From assembly GCA_934615145.1 (NCBI GenBank), contig CAKTTM010000033.1, positions 1 to 11,548 on the forward strand: a stretch of 11,548 nt of DNA. The letters are read 5' to 3'. The DNA comes from an uncultured Clostridia bacterium (GTDB taxonomy: Bacteria; Bacillota; Clostridia; Christensenellales; Aristaeellaceae). The notes under the pieces were generated by a model. That model saw nothing but the letters and a program-made list of their open reading frames with translations. It had not been told where the DNA came from and did no database searches. Of the stretch, positions 1 to 7,365 are shown piece by piece; within the stretch, counting starts at the first letter, position 1, and every line of letters starts with the position of its first letter. Position numbers and translations under genes: made by a program.

Positions 1-1
1 G

Positions 2-361
2 CTGCTGATGAGCGCCGAGTATGTGATGAGCGGCGGGAATGAGCGGGTGATCCTCTGCGAAAGGGGCATCCGCACCTGGGAGACCTATACCAGAAATACG
101 CTGGATCTGTCCGCTGTGCCGGTGCTGCACGAGCTAAGCCACCTGCCGGTGGTGGTGGACCCCAGCCATGCGGTGGGCCGCTCGGCGCTGGTGCCCTCCA
201 TGGCGCTGGCGGCGGCGGCGGCGGGCGCCGATGGCCTGCTAATCGAGGTGCACAATGACCCCGAGCGCGCGCTGTGCGACGGCGCGCAGAGCATGACGCC
301 CAACAACTTTGACATCCTCATGGACAAGATCCGCAAGGTACGGGAGGTGATCGCCTCGTGA
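2..361 (+). CDS. aroF: 3-deoxy-7-phosphoheptulonate (DAHP) synthase, C-terminal part (5' truncated by window edge)
   Basis: This enzyme catalyses the first shikimate-pathway step, condensing PEP and erythrose-4-phosphate to DAHP in the cytoplasm. Only the last 119 codons are visible. The frame is open to the left edge, so the ATG at 8 is internal. The fragment carries family hallmarks: [27 protein letters not shown] and LLIEVH. The His of DPSH (codon 167-169), the Glu of IEVH (245-247) and the Asp of CDGAQS (278-280) are spaced 26 and 11 residues apart, as in the metal ligands of the Thermotoga-type (class I beta) enzymes. The protein ends soon after this core, so no C-terminal chorismate mutase is fused. 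Whether an N-terminal regulatory domain exists cannot be seen. It overlaps tyrA by 4 bases (GTGA), which suggests translational coupling. The symbol is generic, since DAHP synthase naming differs between lineages. Confidence 0.95.
   Translation: MLMSAEYVMSGGNERVILCERGIRTWETYTRNTLDLSAVPVLHELSHLPVVVDPSHAVGRSALVPSMALAAAAAGADGLLIEVHNDPERALCDGAQSMTPNNFDILMDKIRKVREVIAS
342..350 (+). promoter_or_regulatory. Ribosome binding site of tyrA inside the DAHP synthase gene
   Basis: GGGAGGTGA is a near-perfect Shine-Dalgarno sequence ending 7 bases before the GTG at 358. It lies within the coding sequence of the upstream gene and fixes the GTG start of tyrA. Confidence 0.8.
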
Positions 362-1197
362 AGCTGGGCATCGTGGGCCTGGGGCTGATCGGCGGCTCGC
401 TGGCCAAGGCCTTCAAGCAGGCGGGCGGCCACCATGTGCTGGCCTGCGACCTGGACAGGGCCACCGAGGACATCGCCATCGTGGCAGGCGCCAGCGACGG
501 CCGCCTGGTAGAGGGCAATGTGGGCGACTGTGAGCTGATACTGATCGCCATCTACCCAGTGGCGGCCGCGCAATGGCTGCGCGACATGGCACCCTATATC
601 GGGAAGGACGCCCTGGTGATCGACTGCTGCGGCACCAAGCAGGCCATCTGCGACATCGGCTTTGAACTGGCGGCGCAGCACGGCTTCACCTTTGCCGGCG
701 GCCATCCGATGGCCGGCACCCAGCACAGCGGCTTTGCGCACAGTAGGGCCGATCTGTTCCAGGGGGCGCCGATGGTGATCGTGCCGCCCCGCTATGACGA
801 TATCCGCTTGCTCAGCCGCATACAGGATGCCTTGGCGCCGGCTGGCTTCAAGCGCATCAGCGTCACCACCGCGCAGGAGCACGACCGCGTGATCGCCTTC
901 ACCTCACAGCTGGCGCATGTGGTGAGCAATGCCTACATCAAGAGCCCCACCGCCCAGGGCCACAGGGGCGTATCGGCCGGCAGCTATAAGGACCTGACCC
1001 GCGTGGCCTGGCTCAACCCCGACATGTGGACGCCGCTGTTCATCGAGAACAAGGAGCATCTGGCCCACGAGCTGGATATGCTGATCGAGGCGCTGGACGG
1101 CTATCGCCAGGCCATCCGCGAGGCCGACGCGCCGCGGCTGCGCCAGCTGCTGGCAGAGGGCGCGCGGCTCAAGGATCAGATCGACGGGAGGGGCTAA
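358..1197 (+). CDS. tyrA: Prephenate dehydrogenase (TyrA), short form without ACT domain
   Basis: TyrA oxidatively decarboxylates prephenate to 4-hydroxyphenylpyruvate, the tyrosine branch. The 279-residue product starts with a Rossmann loop (GLGLIGGS, residues 7-14). Asp31 at the end of the second strand suggests NAD+ rather than NADP+ (inference). GHPMAGT at 115-121 holds the expected catalytic His116. The helical domain contains the HDR...[10 protein letters not shown] segment (175-190) and the [15 protein letters not shown] segment (203-217) typical of the family. The GTG start gives the usual [10 protein letters not shown] terminus and is preceded by a strong ribosome site. The protein ends at the helical domain. 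It lacks the C-terminal ACT domain of Bacillus-type TyrA and has no chorismate mutase fusion, so tyrosine feedback control is not obvious here. Arogenate use cannot be excluded from sequence. It abuts aroB with no gap. Confidence 0.95.
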   Translation: MKLGIVGLGLIGGSLAKAFKQAGGHHVLACDLDRATEDIAIVAGASDGRLVEGNVGDCELILIAIYPVAAAQWLRDMAPYIGKDALVIDCCGTKQAICDIGFELAAQHGFTFAGGHPMAGTQHSGFAHSRADLFQGAPMVIVPPRYDDIRLLSRIQDALAPAGFKRISVTTAQEHDRVIAFTSQLAHVVSNAYIKSPTAQGHRGVSAGSYKDLTRVAWLNPDMWTPLFIENKEHLAHELDMLIEALDGYRQAIREADAPRLRQLLAEGARLKDQIDGRG

Positions 1198-2220
1198 GTG
1201 AGCGACATCATCATCCGCGAGGGCCTGCTGGTGGAGACCGGGCAGATCATCAGGGGCCTCAAGCCCGCTGAGAAGCTGGCCATCATCACGGAGCAGACGG
1301 TGGCGGCGCATTATCTTACGCCGCTGCGGCAATCGCTGACAGAGGCCGGCTTTACGGTCTGCGAGTTCGTCTTCCCGCCCGGGGAGGCCTCCAAAAACGC
1401 CGCGACCTATGTGGCCGCCCTTGAGTTTCTGGCCAGCCAGCAGCTCACCCGCAGCGACATCGTCATCGCCCTGGGCGGCGGCGTGGTGGGCGATCTGGCG
1501 GGCTTTGCGGCTGCCAGCTACCTGCGCGGCCTGCGATTGGTGCAGATGCCCACCACGCTGCTGGCCTGCGTGGACTCGGCGATCGGCGGCAAGACGGGCA
1601 TCGACCTGGAGGCGGGCAAAAACCTGGCCGGCGCCTTCTACCCTGCCGAGGCGGTGCTGATAGACCCTGCGCTGCTGGACAGCCTGCCGGAGGCTGTCTT
1701 CCAGGACGGCATGGCCGAGGTGATCAAGTACAGCTTCATCGATCACAGCCGCCTGCCCGCGCTGCTCGACCAGCAGCCGCTGCCCCTTGACAGCCTCATC
1801 CGCGCCTGCGTGGACATCAAGCAGGGCATCGTGGCCCGCGATCCCTTTGACCGGGGCGAGCGGCAGCTGCTCAATCTGGGCCATACCTTTGGCCACGCCA
1901 TCGAGCGGTTGAGTGACTACCGGCTCTCCCACGGCCGCTGCGTCGCCATCGGCCTGGCCATCATGATGCGGGCCTGCCTGCGCCGCGGCCTCTGCGCCGC
2001 TCACAGCTATGATAGGCTGCTGGCGCTGCTTCAGCGCTATGATCTGCCCTACACGACGGACTACGCGGCGGACGACATCTACGCCCTGATGCTCTCTGAC
2101 AAGAAGCGCGCGCAAGGCGGCATCACCCTGGTGACGCTGGATCAGCAGGGCCAGGCCAGGCTCTACCCCACCACGCTGGCGGAAGCCAAGGCGCTGCTGC
2201 ATGAAGGGTTGAAGCCATGA
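1198..2220 (+). CDS. aroB: 3-dehydroquinate synthase (AroB)
   Basis: AroB converts DAHP to 3-dehydroquinate, the second shikimate step, using NAD+ and a divalent metal. The 340-residue protein is of normal length. Visible motifs are PGEASK (61-66), the nucleotide loop GGGVVGDLAGF (93-103), the substrate loop DSAIGGKTG (126-134), GMAEVIKY (171-178), NLGHTFGHAIE (226-236) and SHG (244-246). Glu174, His229 and His245 match the Zn ligands of the family: the two histidines are 16 apart, as in the Aspergillus enzyme. The GTG start follows the tyrA stop directly and has a GGGAGGGG ribosome site 4 bases upstream (1186-1193). The gene ends in a 4-base ATGA overlap with aroA. Nothing is missing, and it looks fully functional. 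Confidence 0.97.
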   Translation: MSDIIIREGLLVETGQIIRGLKPAEKLAIITEQTVAAHYLTPLRQSLTEAGFTVCEFVFPPGEASKNAATYVAALEFLASQQLTRSDIVIALGGGVVGDLAGFAAASYLRGLRLVQMPTTLLACVDSAIGGKTGIDLEAGKNLAGAFYPAEAVLIDPALLDSLPEAVFQDGMAEVIKYSFIDHSRLPALLDQQPLPLDSLIRACVDIKQGIVARDPFDRGERQLLNLGHTFGHAIERLSDYRLSHGRCVAIGLAIMMRACLRRGLCAAHSYDRLLALLQRYDLPYTTDYAADDIYALMLSDKKRAQGGITLVTLDQQGQARLYPTTLAEAKALLHEGLKP

Positions 2221-3473
2221 TTGCGCGGATAGCGCCGGGCAAATTGACGGGCAGCATCGTCGCCATCCCCTCCAAATCGCAGGCGCACCGGCTGCTGATC
2301 GCGGCGGCGCTGGCGGATGAGCCGACGCTTCTGCGCTGTGACCCGGTGTCCGAGGACATACTGGCCACTGCGCGCTGCCTGCAGGCGCTCTGCGCCGATG
2401 TCGAGCGCCTGTCAGAGGGCTTTCTGATTAAGCCCCTCCCGCCCAAGCCAAGGCCTGTGCTGGACTGCGGCGAGAGCGGCTCCACATGGCGCTTCCTGCT
2501 GCCGGTGGCGGCGGCGCTGGGAGCCGAGGCCACTTTCCTGCTCTCCGGCCGCCTGCCCGAGCGGCCCATGGCGGCGCTGTACGAGACGCTTGAGGCCCAG
2601 GGCCTCGTCATACAGGGGCAGGGCAGCGCCAGGGTGAGCATCTCGGGCAGGCTGCGCGGCGGCGACTTCAGCCTGCCGGGCGATGTGTCCTCGCAATTCG
2701 TCAGCGGGCTGATGCTGGCCGGGCCCTTGATGTCGCAGGGTTGTCGCATACAGCTCAGCGGTGCGCTGGGCTCCAAAGGCTATGTGGCCATCACCCGCCA
2801 GGCCATGGCGCGCTTTGGCGTACAGACGGAACCACTCAGCGTCCCAGCCGGACAGCGCTACCAGTCGCCTGGCGAGGTGCAGGTGGAGGGCGACTGGTCA
2901 AACGCCGCCTTCTGGCTGTGCCTGGCAGCGCTGGGCAGCGATCTGCGGGTGAGCGGCCTGGACAGCCAGTCGCCTCAGGGCGACAAGGCCATCCTGGACA
3001 TACTGCGCGCCTTTGGCGCTGATGTGTCCATACAGAATGACACTATCAGCGTGAGGGCGCCAGCCGATGGCCTGCAGGCCGCGGACATCGACATCGATGG
3101 CTGCCCGGACCTGGCGCCGCCGGTGGCGCTGCTGGCCACCCAGGCCAAAGGCGAAAGCCGCCTCTCCCCCACCCATCGCCTGCGCCTGAAGGAGAGCGAC
3201 CGCGCGCAGAGCATCATGGACACGCTGAATGTCCTTGGCGCTGACATCCGCCTCGAGAACGATCGGATGCTGATCCGGGGCGGAACGCGGCTGACAGGCG
3301 GCAAGGCGCAGGGGCATCAGGATCACCGCATCGTGATGATGGCGGCCATCGCCGCCTCTGTGAGCGAGCAGGCGGTCACGATCTCAGGCGCTGAGGCGGT
3401 GGACAAGAGCTATCCCGATTTCTTTGAGCACTTGGGGCGGCTGGGCGCCGACCTGGCAATCAGACAGGCATAA
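2217..3473 (+). CDS. aroA: 3-phosphoshikimate 1-carboxyvinyltransferase (EPSP synthase, AroA)
   Basis: AroA transfers the enolpyruvyl group of PEP to shikimate-3-phosphate, the sixth shikimate step, and is the glyphosate target. All 418 residues of the two-domain inverse alpha/beta barrel appear present. Lys20, Ser21 and Arg25 in PSKSQAHR, Arg112 in SGRLPERP, SSQF (158-161), Asp298 in CPDLAP, Glu326 and Arg329 in LKESDR, Arg371 in DHR and Lys397 in DKSYP correspond to the known substrate-binding and catalytic residues of the E. coli enzyme. The PEP/glyphosate loop reads CGESGSTWRFL (84-94). Gly88 is the counterpart of E. coli Gly96, but Thr97 and Pro101 are replaced by Ser89 and Phe93. The ATG overlaps the aroB stop, with only a weak AAGGG site upstream (2204-2208), so its translation probably depends on coupling to aroB. 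Confidence 0.97.
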   Translation: MIARIAPGKLTGSIVAIPSKSQAHRLLIAAALADEPTLLRCDPVSEDILATARCLQALCADVERLSEGFLIKPLPPKPRPVLDCGESGSTWRFLLPVAAALGAEATFLLSGRLPERPMAALYETLEAQGLVIQGQGSARVSISGRLRGGDFSLPGDVSSQFVSGLMLAGPLMSQGCRIQLSGALGSKGYVAITRQAMARFGVQTEPLSVPAGQRYQSPGEVQVEGDWSNAAFWLCLAALGSDLRVSGLDSQSPQGDKAILDILRAFGADVSIQNDTISVRAPADGLQAADIDIDGCPDLAPPVALLATQAKGESRLSPTHRLRLKESDRAQSIMDTLNVLGADIRLENDRMLIRGGTRLTGGKAQGHQDHRIVMMAAIAASVSEQAVTISGAEAVDKSYPDFFEHLGRLGADLAIRQA

Positions 3474-3478
3474 GGAGG
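3472..3478 (+). promoter_or_regulatory. Ribosome binding site of aroC
   Basis: AAGGAGG overlaps the last two bases of the aroA stop codon and lies 5 bases before the GTG at 3484. It decides the aroC start in favour of that GTG over in-frame codons inside aroA. Confidence 0.85.
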
Positions 3479-3483
3479 CAGCT

Positions 3484-4572
3484 GTGGCATCCATCTATGG
3501 CAGAAATATCAGGGTCTCGCTGTTTGGCCAGTCCCACTCTCCGGCAGTCGGTGGCGTCATCGATGGCCTGCCCGCGGGCTTCATGCCCGACATGGCGGCG
3601 CTACGCGCCTTCATGAAGCGGCGGGCGCCCGGGCAGACGCTGCTGTCCACCCAGCGCAGCGAGGCCGATCTGTTTGAGGTGCTGGGCGGCCTCAGCGAGG
3701 GCAGGCTCTGCGGCGCGCCCTTTGCCGCCACCATCCGCAACAGCGATGTCAGAAGCGGCGACTACACGGCGCTGAAGGCCACGCCCCGACCCGGCCACGC
3801 GGACTACCCGGCGCAGCTCAAGTTCGCAGGCTTTCAGGACAGGGCGGGCGGCGGGCATTTCTCCGGCAGGCTGACGGCGGCGCTATGCCTGGCGGGCGGG
3901 CTGGTCATGCAGATGCTGGCGCAGCAGGGCGTGCGGATCGCCGCCCATATCGCGTCCATCGCGGACATTGAGGACGAGCGCTTTGACCCGCTGAGCCCTG
4001 ACTTTTCCCGCCTGCAGCCAGGCTATCTGACGGTGATCGACCAAGGCAAGGCAGAGCAGATGGCCCAGGCCATCGACGCCGCGCGCCTGGCGGGTGACAG
4101 CCTGGGCGGCGTGATACAGTGCGCGGCCACCGGGCTTAAGCCGGGTCTGGGCGAGCCCATGTTTGAGGGGCTGGAAAACCGCATCGCCCAGGCCATCTTT
4201 GGCATCCCGGCCGTGCGGGGCATCGCCTTTGGCACAGGCTTTGCGGCCACCCGCATGCGCGGCAGCCAGCACAATGACCCCTATACCATCAAGGAGGGCC
4301 AGGTCAGCGCCAGCAGCAACCATGCCGGCGGCATCCTGGGCGGGCTGTCCACCGGCCTGCCGCTGCTGTTTGATGTGGCGATCAAGCCGACGGCCTCCAT
4401 CTACCTGCCCCAGCAGACGGTGGATATGGGCACAATGCAGGACGCACCCCTGCAGATCAAGGGCCGCCACGACCCCTGCATCGTGCCCCGCGCCGTGCCC
4501 GTGGTGGAGGCGGCCTGCGCGCTGGCGCTATATGACAGTTATCTGGATCATGATAAAGGAGCGGGACCATGA
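3484..4572 (+). CDS. aroC: Chorismate synthase (AroC)
   Basis: AroC eliminates phosphate from EPSP to give chorismate, the last shikimate step, using reduced FMN. From the GTG at 3484 the product is 362 residues, the family's usual length, and begins with the normal strand leading into FGQSHS (14-19). Active-site His18 and His105 (RPGHADY) are both present, along with GGGHFSGRLTA (122-132), FGIPAVRGIAFGTGF (239-253), NHAGGILGGLSTG (279-291), KPTASI (301-306) and GRHDPCIVPRAVPVVEA (327-343). The first signature deviates from the classic G-(D/E/S)-S-H-(G/C), carrying Gln16 and Ser19, and the second reads HFSGR rather than the enterobacterial RSSAR. Both seem lineage traits rather than damage. 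An in-frame extension back into aroA was rejected. It ends in a 4-base ATGA overlap with pheA. Confidence 0.96.
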   Translation: MASIYGRNIRVSLFGQSHSPAVGGVIDGLPAGFMPDMAALRAFMKRRAPGQTLLSTQRSEADLFEVLGGLSEGRLCGAPFAATIRNSDVRSGDYTALKATPRPGHADYPAQLKFAGFQDRAGGGHFSGRLTAALCLAGGLVMQMLAQQGVRIAAHIASIADIEDERFDPLSPDFSRLQPGYLTVIDQGKAEQMAQAIDAARLAGDSLGGVIQCAATGLKPGLGEPMFEGLENRIAQAIFGIPAVRGIAFGTGFAATRMRGSQHNDPYTIKEGQVSASSNHAGGILGGLSTGLPLLFDVAIKPTASIYLPQQTVDMGTMQDAPLQIKGRHDPCIVPRAVPVVEAACALALYDSYLDHDKGAGP

Positions 4573-5711
4573 AATTAAGCGATTATAGAGGACAGATCGA
4601 CCAGGCGGACAAGCAGCTGCTGGAGGCCTTTGTGCAGCGCATGCGGGTATCAGAAGACATCGCGGGCTACAAGGCGCAGCAGAAGCTGCCCGTCTTTGAC
4701 CCGGCGCGCGAGCGCGACAAGCTGGCGGCACTCAAGGACCTGGTGCCAGACGATCTGCTCAGCGACAGCGAGCGGCTCTACCAGCTGCTCTTTGAGCTCA
4801 GCCGCATGCGGCAGCGGCGCCTGAGCCAGGGCGAGAGCCCGCTGCAGGCGCAGATCAGGCAGGCGCTGGCCAATACCCCCCAGCAGTTTCCTGAGCGGCC
4901 GCTGGTGGCCCTGCAGGGCGTGGAGGGCGCCTTCTCCCAGCGCGCGGCGGAAAAGCTCTTCGCAAAACCCGGGCTGATGTTCTTTGATTCCTTTGAGGGC
5001 GTGTTCAGGGCCGTCGATCAGGGGCTCTGCCGCTTTGGCGTGCTGCCGCTGGAAAACTCCACCGCGGGCTCGGTCAACCGCATCTACGACCTGATGATGC
5101 ACTATCAGGTCTCGGTGGTGCGCTCCACCCGGCTCAAGGTGGATCACTGCCTGCTGGCGCTGCCTGGCGCCACACTCAGCGGCATCAAGGAAGTGGTCTC
5201 CCACGAGCAGGCGCTGCAGCAGAGCGAGGGCTTCCTAAAGTCCCTGGGCAACATCAAGGTCACCGTCTGCGAGAACACCGCGATGGCGGCCAAGATGGTC
5301 TTTGAGTCTGGCCGACAGGACCTGGCCGCGCTGTCCAGCCGCAGCTGCGCGGAGCTGTATAACCTAAATGTGCTTCAGGCCTCCGTGCAGGACAGCGCCA
5401 GCAACTTCACCCGCTTCATCTGCACCTCAAAGAAGCTGGAGATCTATCCGGGCGCGGACAAGACCAGCGTCATGATGGTGCTGCCCCATCGCCCCGGCAG
5501 CCTGTACAATGTGCTGGGCCGCTTCTACGCGCTGGGCATCAACCTGATCAAGCTGGAGAGCCGCCCGCTGGCGGGTAGCGACTTTGAGTTCATGTTCTAC
5601 TTCGATCTGGAGACCTCGGTCTACGCACCTGAGTTCATGCGCATGTTTGACGAGATCGAGGGCATGGCGCTGAGCTTTCAGTACCTGGGCAGCTACTCGG
5701 AGGCGGTGTGA
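4569..5711 (+). CDS. pheA: Bifunctional chorismate mutase / prephenate dehydratase with ACT domain (P-protein)
   Basis: PheA converts chorismate to prephenate and then to phenylpyruvate, the phenylalanine branch. The 380 residues show three domains. Residues 1-90 form an AroQ-type helical chorismate mutase (Arg7, Arg24, Lys35, and Asp44/Arg47/Glu48 in VFDPARE). Residues about 112-285 form the dehydratase (GVEGAFSQRAA 117-127, LPLENSTAGSV 159-169, SHEQAL 211-216, and NFTRF 279-283 with the catalytic Thr). Residues about 298-375 form an ACT domain with HRPGSLYNVL and ESRP (330-333), the phenylalanine-binding signatures. Feedback inhibition by phenylalanine is therefore expected. The ATG has an AAAGGAG site (4555-4561) 7 bases upstream. 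The mutase probably also supplies prephenate to the separate TyrA, which has no mutase domain. The gene overlaps aroE-aroK by 4 bases. Confidence 0.96.
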   Translation: MKLSDYRGQIDQADKQLLEAFVQRMRVSEDIAGYKAQQKLPVFDPARERDKLAALKDLVPDDLLSDSERLYQLLFELSRMRQRRLSQGESPLQAQIRQALANTPQQFPERPLVALQGVEGAFSQRAAEKLFAKPGLMFFDSFEGVFRAVDQGLCRFGVLPLENSTAGSVNRIYDLMMHYQVSVVRSTRLKVDHCLLALPGATLSGIKEVVSHEQALQQSEGFLKSLGNIKVTVCENTAMAAKMVFESGRQDLAALSSRSCAELYNLNVLQASVQDSASNFTRFICTSKKLEIYPGADKTSVMMVLPHRPGSLYNVLGRFYALGINLIKLESRPLAGSDFEFMFYFDLETSVYAPEFMRMFDEIEGMALSFQYLGSYSEAV

Positions 5712-6922
5712 GGCGCTATGGTCTGCTCGGCGAAAAGCTGGGCCACAGCTTTTCGCCGCAGATACACGCCATGCTGGGCAGCTACGACTACCAGCTCTAT
5801 GAATTGCGCCCCGATGAACTGCCCGGCTTCATGCGGGACAATCCGCTGTCCGGCTTCAATGTCACCATCCCCTACAAGCAGGCGGTGATGCCCTATCTTC
5901 AAGGGCTTTCGCCTGCGGCGCAGAGCATCGGCGCCGTCAACACCGTGATCCGCCAGCCCGACGGCAACCTCTACGGTGATAACACCGACGCCTACGGCTT
6001 TGAATGCCAGCTGGGGGAGGCCGAGGCCCTGCGGGGGCGCAAGGCGCTGATTTTAGGCAGCGGCGGCGCCTCCAAGACCGTGCAATGGGTGCTGGCATCC
6101 AAAGGCATACAGGGCATCGTCATCTCCCGTCAGGGGGAAGACAACTACAACAATCTATCGCGGCATCAGGACGCGGCGCTGATCGTCAACACCACGCCAG
6201 TAGGCATGAGCCCAAAGGTGGAGGCCAGCCCGCTTGACCTACAGGGCTTTGAGCACCTGAAACTGGTTCTTGACCTGATTTACAACCCGGCGCGCACGCG
6301 GCTGATGCTGCAGGCGCAGGATTTGGGGCTGGTTTGCCGGGGCGGGCTGAGCATGCTGGCAGCCCAGGCCATCCGCGCAAGCTGGCTGTTTGGCCAGATA
6401 CCCCCCGGCAGCGCCGATCTGGACAGCGTCATCCAGGCCCTGGACAGGCGCACGCGCAATATCGCGCTGATCGGCATGCCCGGCTGCGGCAAGAGCTCGG
6501 TGGCCCGCGCGCTGGCACGGCTGAGCGGGCGGCCGGTCTTTGACACCGACCAGATGCTCAGCGAGTCCACGGGCCTGAGCCCCGCAGAGATCATTCAGAC
6601 GCATGGCGAGCCCGCATTCCGCAGGATGGAAAGCCAGATGTTAAGCGAGGCCGGCCAACAGACGGGCGCCATCATCGCCACCGGCGGCGGCGTGGTGACC
6701 CAGCAGGGCAACCTCAATGCCCTGCGGCAGAACAGCCGCATCCTCTGGCTCAAGCGCCCGCTGCACCTGCTGCCCACCGGCAACAGGCCCATCTCGCAGG
6801 CAGAGGGGCTGGAAGCCCTGTATCAAAAGCGCGCGCCGCTGTATGGCAGCTGGAGCGAGCGCAGCTACGATCACCAGAACATCGAAAAAACAGCGCGCCA
6901 GATCATGGAGGATTGGCTATGA
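5708..6922 (+). CDS. aroEK: Fused shikimate dehydrogenase (AroE) - shikimate kinase (AroK)
   Basis: One 404-residue chain carries two consecutive shikimate-pathway activities: reduction of 3-dehydroshikimate, then phosphorylation of shikimate. The AroE part (about 1-245) has SFSPQIH (14-20), NVTIPYK with catalytic Lys57, GAVNTV (75-80), DNTDAYGF with catalytic Asp94, the Rossmann loop LGSGGAS (116-122), NTTPVGM (161-167) and DLIYNP (189-194). Arg141 in ISRQ fits NADPH binding. The AroK part (about 250-404) has Walker A GMPGCGKSS (256-264), the DTD metal/substrate motif (279-281), GEPAFRRME (300-308), TGGGVV (325-330), and a lid with GNRPIS (358-363) and YQKRAPLY (372-379). The linker is only a few residues. 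There is no internal stop or frame change, so the fusion is real as sequenced. GTG start with GGAGG 4 bases upstream (5699-5703). The symbol is descriptive, not established. Confidence 0.95.
   Translation: MRRYGLLGEKLGHSFSPQIHAMLGSYDYQLYELRPDELPGFMRDNPLSGFNVTIPYKQAVMPYLQGLSPAAQSIGAVNTVIRQPDGNLYGDNTDAYGFECQLGEAEALRGRKALILGSGGASKTVQWVLASKGIQGIVISRQGEDNYNNLSRHQDAALIVNTTPVGMSPKVEASPLDLQGFEHLKLVLDLIYNPARTRLMLQAQDLGLVCRGGLSMLAAQAIRASWLFGQIPPGSADLDSVIQALDRRTRNIALIGMPGCGKSSVARALARLSGRPVFDTDQMLSESTGLSPAEIIQTHGEPAFRRMESQMLSEAGQQTGAIIATGGGVVTQQGNLNALRQNSRILWLKRPLHLLPTGNRPISQAEGLEALYQKRAPLYGSWSERSYDHQNIEKTARQIMEDWL
6907..6912 (+). promoter_or_regulatory. Ribosome binding site of aroQ
   Basis: GGAGGA lies 6 bases before the ATG at 6919, inside the end of the aroE-aroK gene. 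This spacing favours the ATG over the TTG at 6913, which would directly touch the site. Confidence 0.7.
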
Positions 6923-7365
6923 AGCTACTGATCATCAACGGCCCCAACCTCAACATGCTGGGCATCCGCGAGCCTGAGGTCTATGGCCGGGATACCTTGC
7001 AGGATCTGGAGACGCTGCTGCGCGCCCATGCCCAGCTGCTGGGCATTGAGCTAAGCTTTTTTCAGTCCAACCACGAGGGCGCCATTGTGGATGCCATACA
7101 GGCTGCATATCATACGCAGGACGGCATCATCATCAACCCTGCCGCCTACACGCACACCAGCATCGCGATACTGGACGCCCTAAAATCAGTGGCCCTGCCC
7201 GCGGTGGAGGTGCATCTGTCCGATCTGACAAAGCGTGAGGACTTCCGACAGCTGTCCTTTGCCGGCATGGCCTGCATCGCCACCATATGCGGCAAGCATT
7301 TTCAGGGCTATGTCGAGGCGGTGAACCTGCTGCGCCGGCACATCGACAGCAGGCGGGAAACATGA
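6919..7365 (+). CDS. aroQ: Type II 3-dehydroquinate dehydratase (AroQ)
   Basis: AroQ dehydrates 3-dehydroquinate to 3-dehydroshikimate, the third shikimate step. From the ATG at 6919 the protein is 148 residues, normal for the type II (dodecameric, flavodoxin-like) family. It opens with INGPNLNMLGIREPEVYG. The lid residues Arg17 and catalytic Tyr22 are 5 apart, as in the Mycobacterium enzyme. FQSNHEGAIVDAI (48-60), IINPAAYTHTSIA (71-83), His99 in EVHLSD and Arg106/Arg110 complete the active site. It overlaps the aroE-aroK stop by 4 bases. Its product is the substrate of the AroE half of the upstream fusion. It is the last gene of the aro operon by spacing, with 41 bases to the next start. No terminator hairpin with a T tract follows. 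Confidence 0.96.
   Translation: MKLLIINGPNLNMLGIREPEVYGRDTLQDLETLLRAHAQLLGIELSFFQSNHEGAIVDAIQAAYHTQDGIIINPAAYTHTSIAILDALKSVALPAVEVHLSDLTKREDFRQLSFAGMACIATICGKHFQGYVEAVNLLRRHIDSRRET

Noticed and set aside
904..2202. A 432-codon open frame on the minus strand opposite tyrA/aroB
   Set aside because: It is the antisense shadow of GC-rich genes, is rich in Gln/Ala/Arg/His/Gly without recognisable motifs, and lies opposite two certain enzymes.
3424..3483. N-terminal extension of chorismate synthase into aroA
   Set aside because: A perfect AAGGAGG site 5 bases before the GTG at 3484 and the normal family N terminus show that translation begins there.
6913..6918. TTG start for aroQ, adding two residues
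   Set aside because: It would directly abut the GGAGGA site, whereas the ATG at 6919 has good spacing and the usual MKLLIINGPN beginning.
5708..6922. Frameshift or assembly artefact joining aroE and aroK
   Set aside because: Both domains are in one uninterrupted frame with complete motifs and a plausible short linker, and the neighbouring overlaps are intact.
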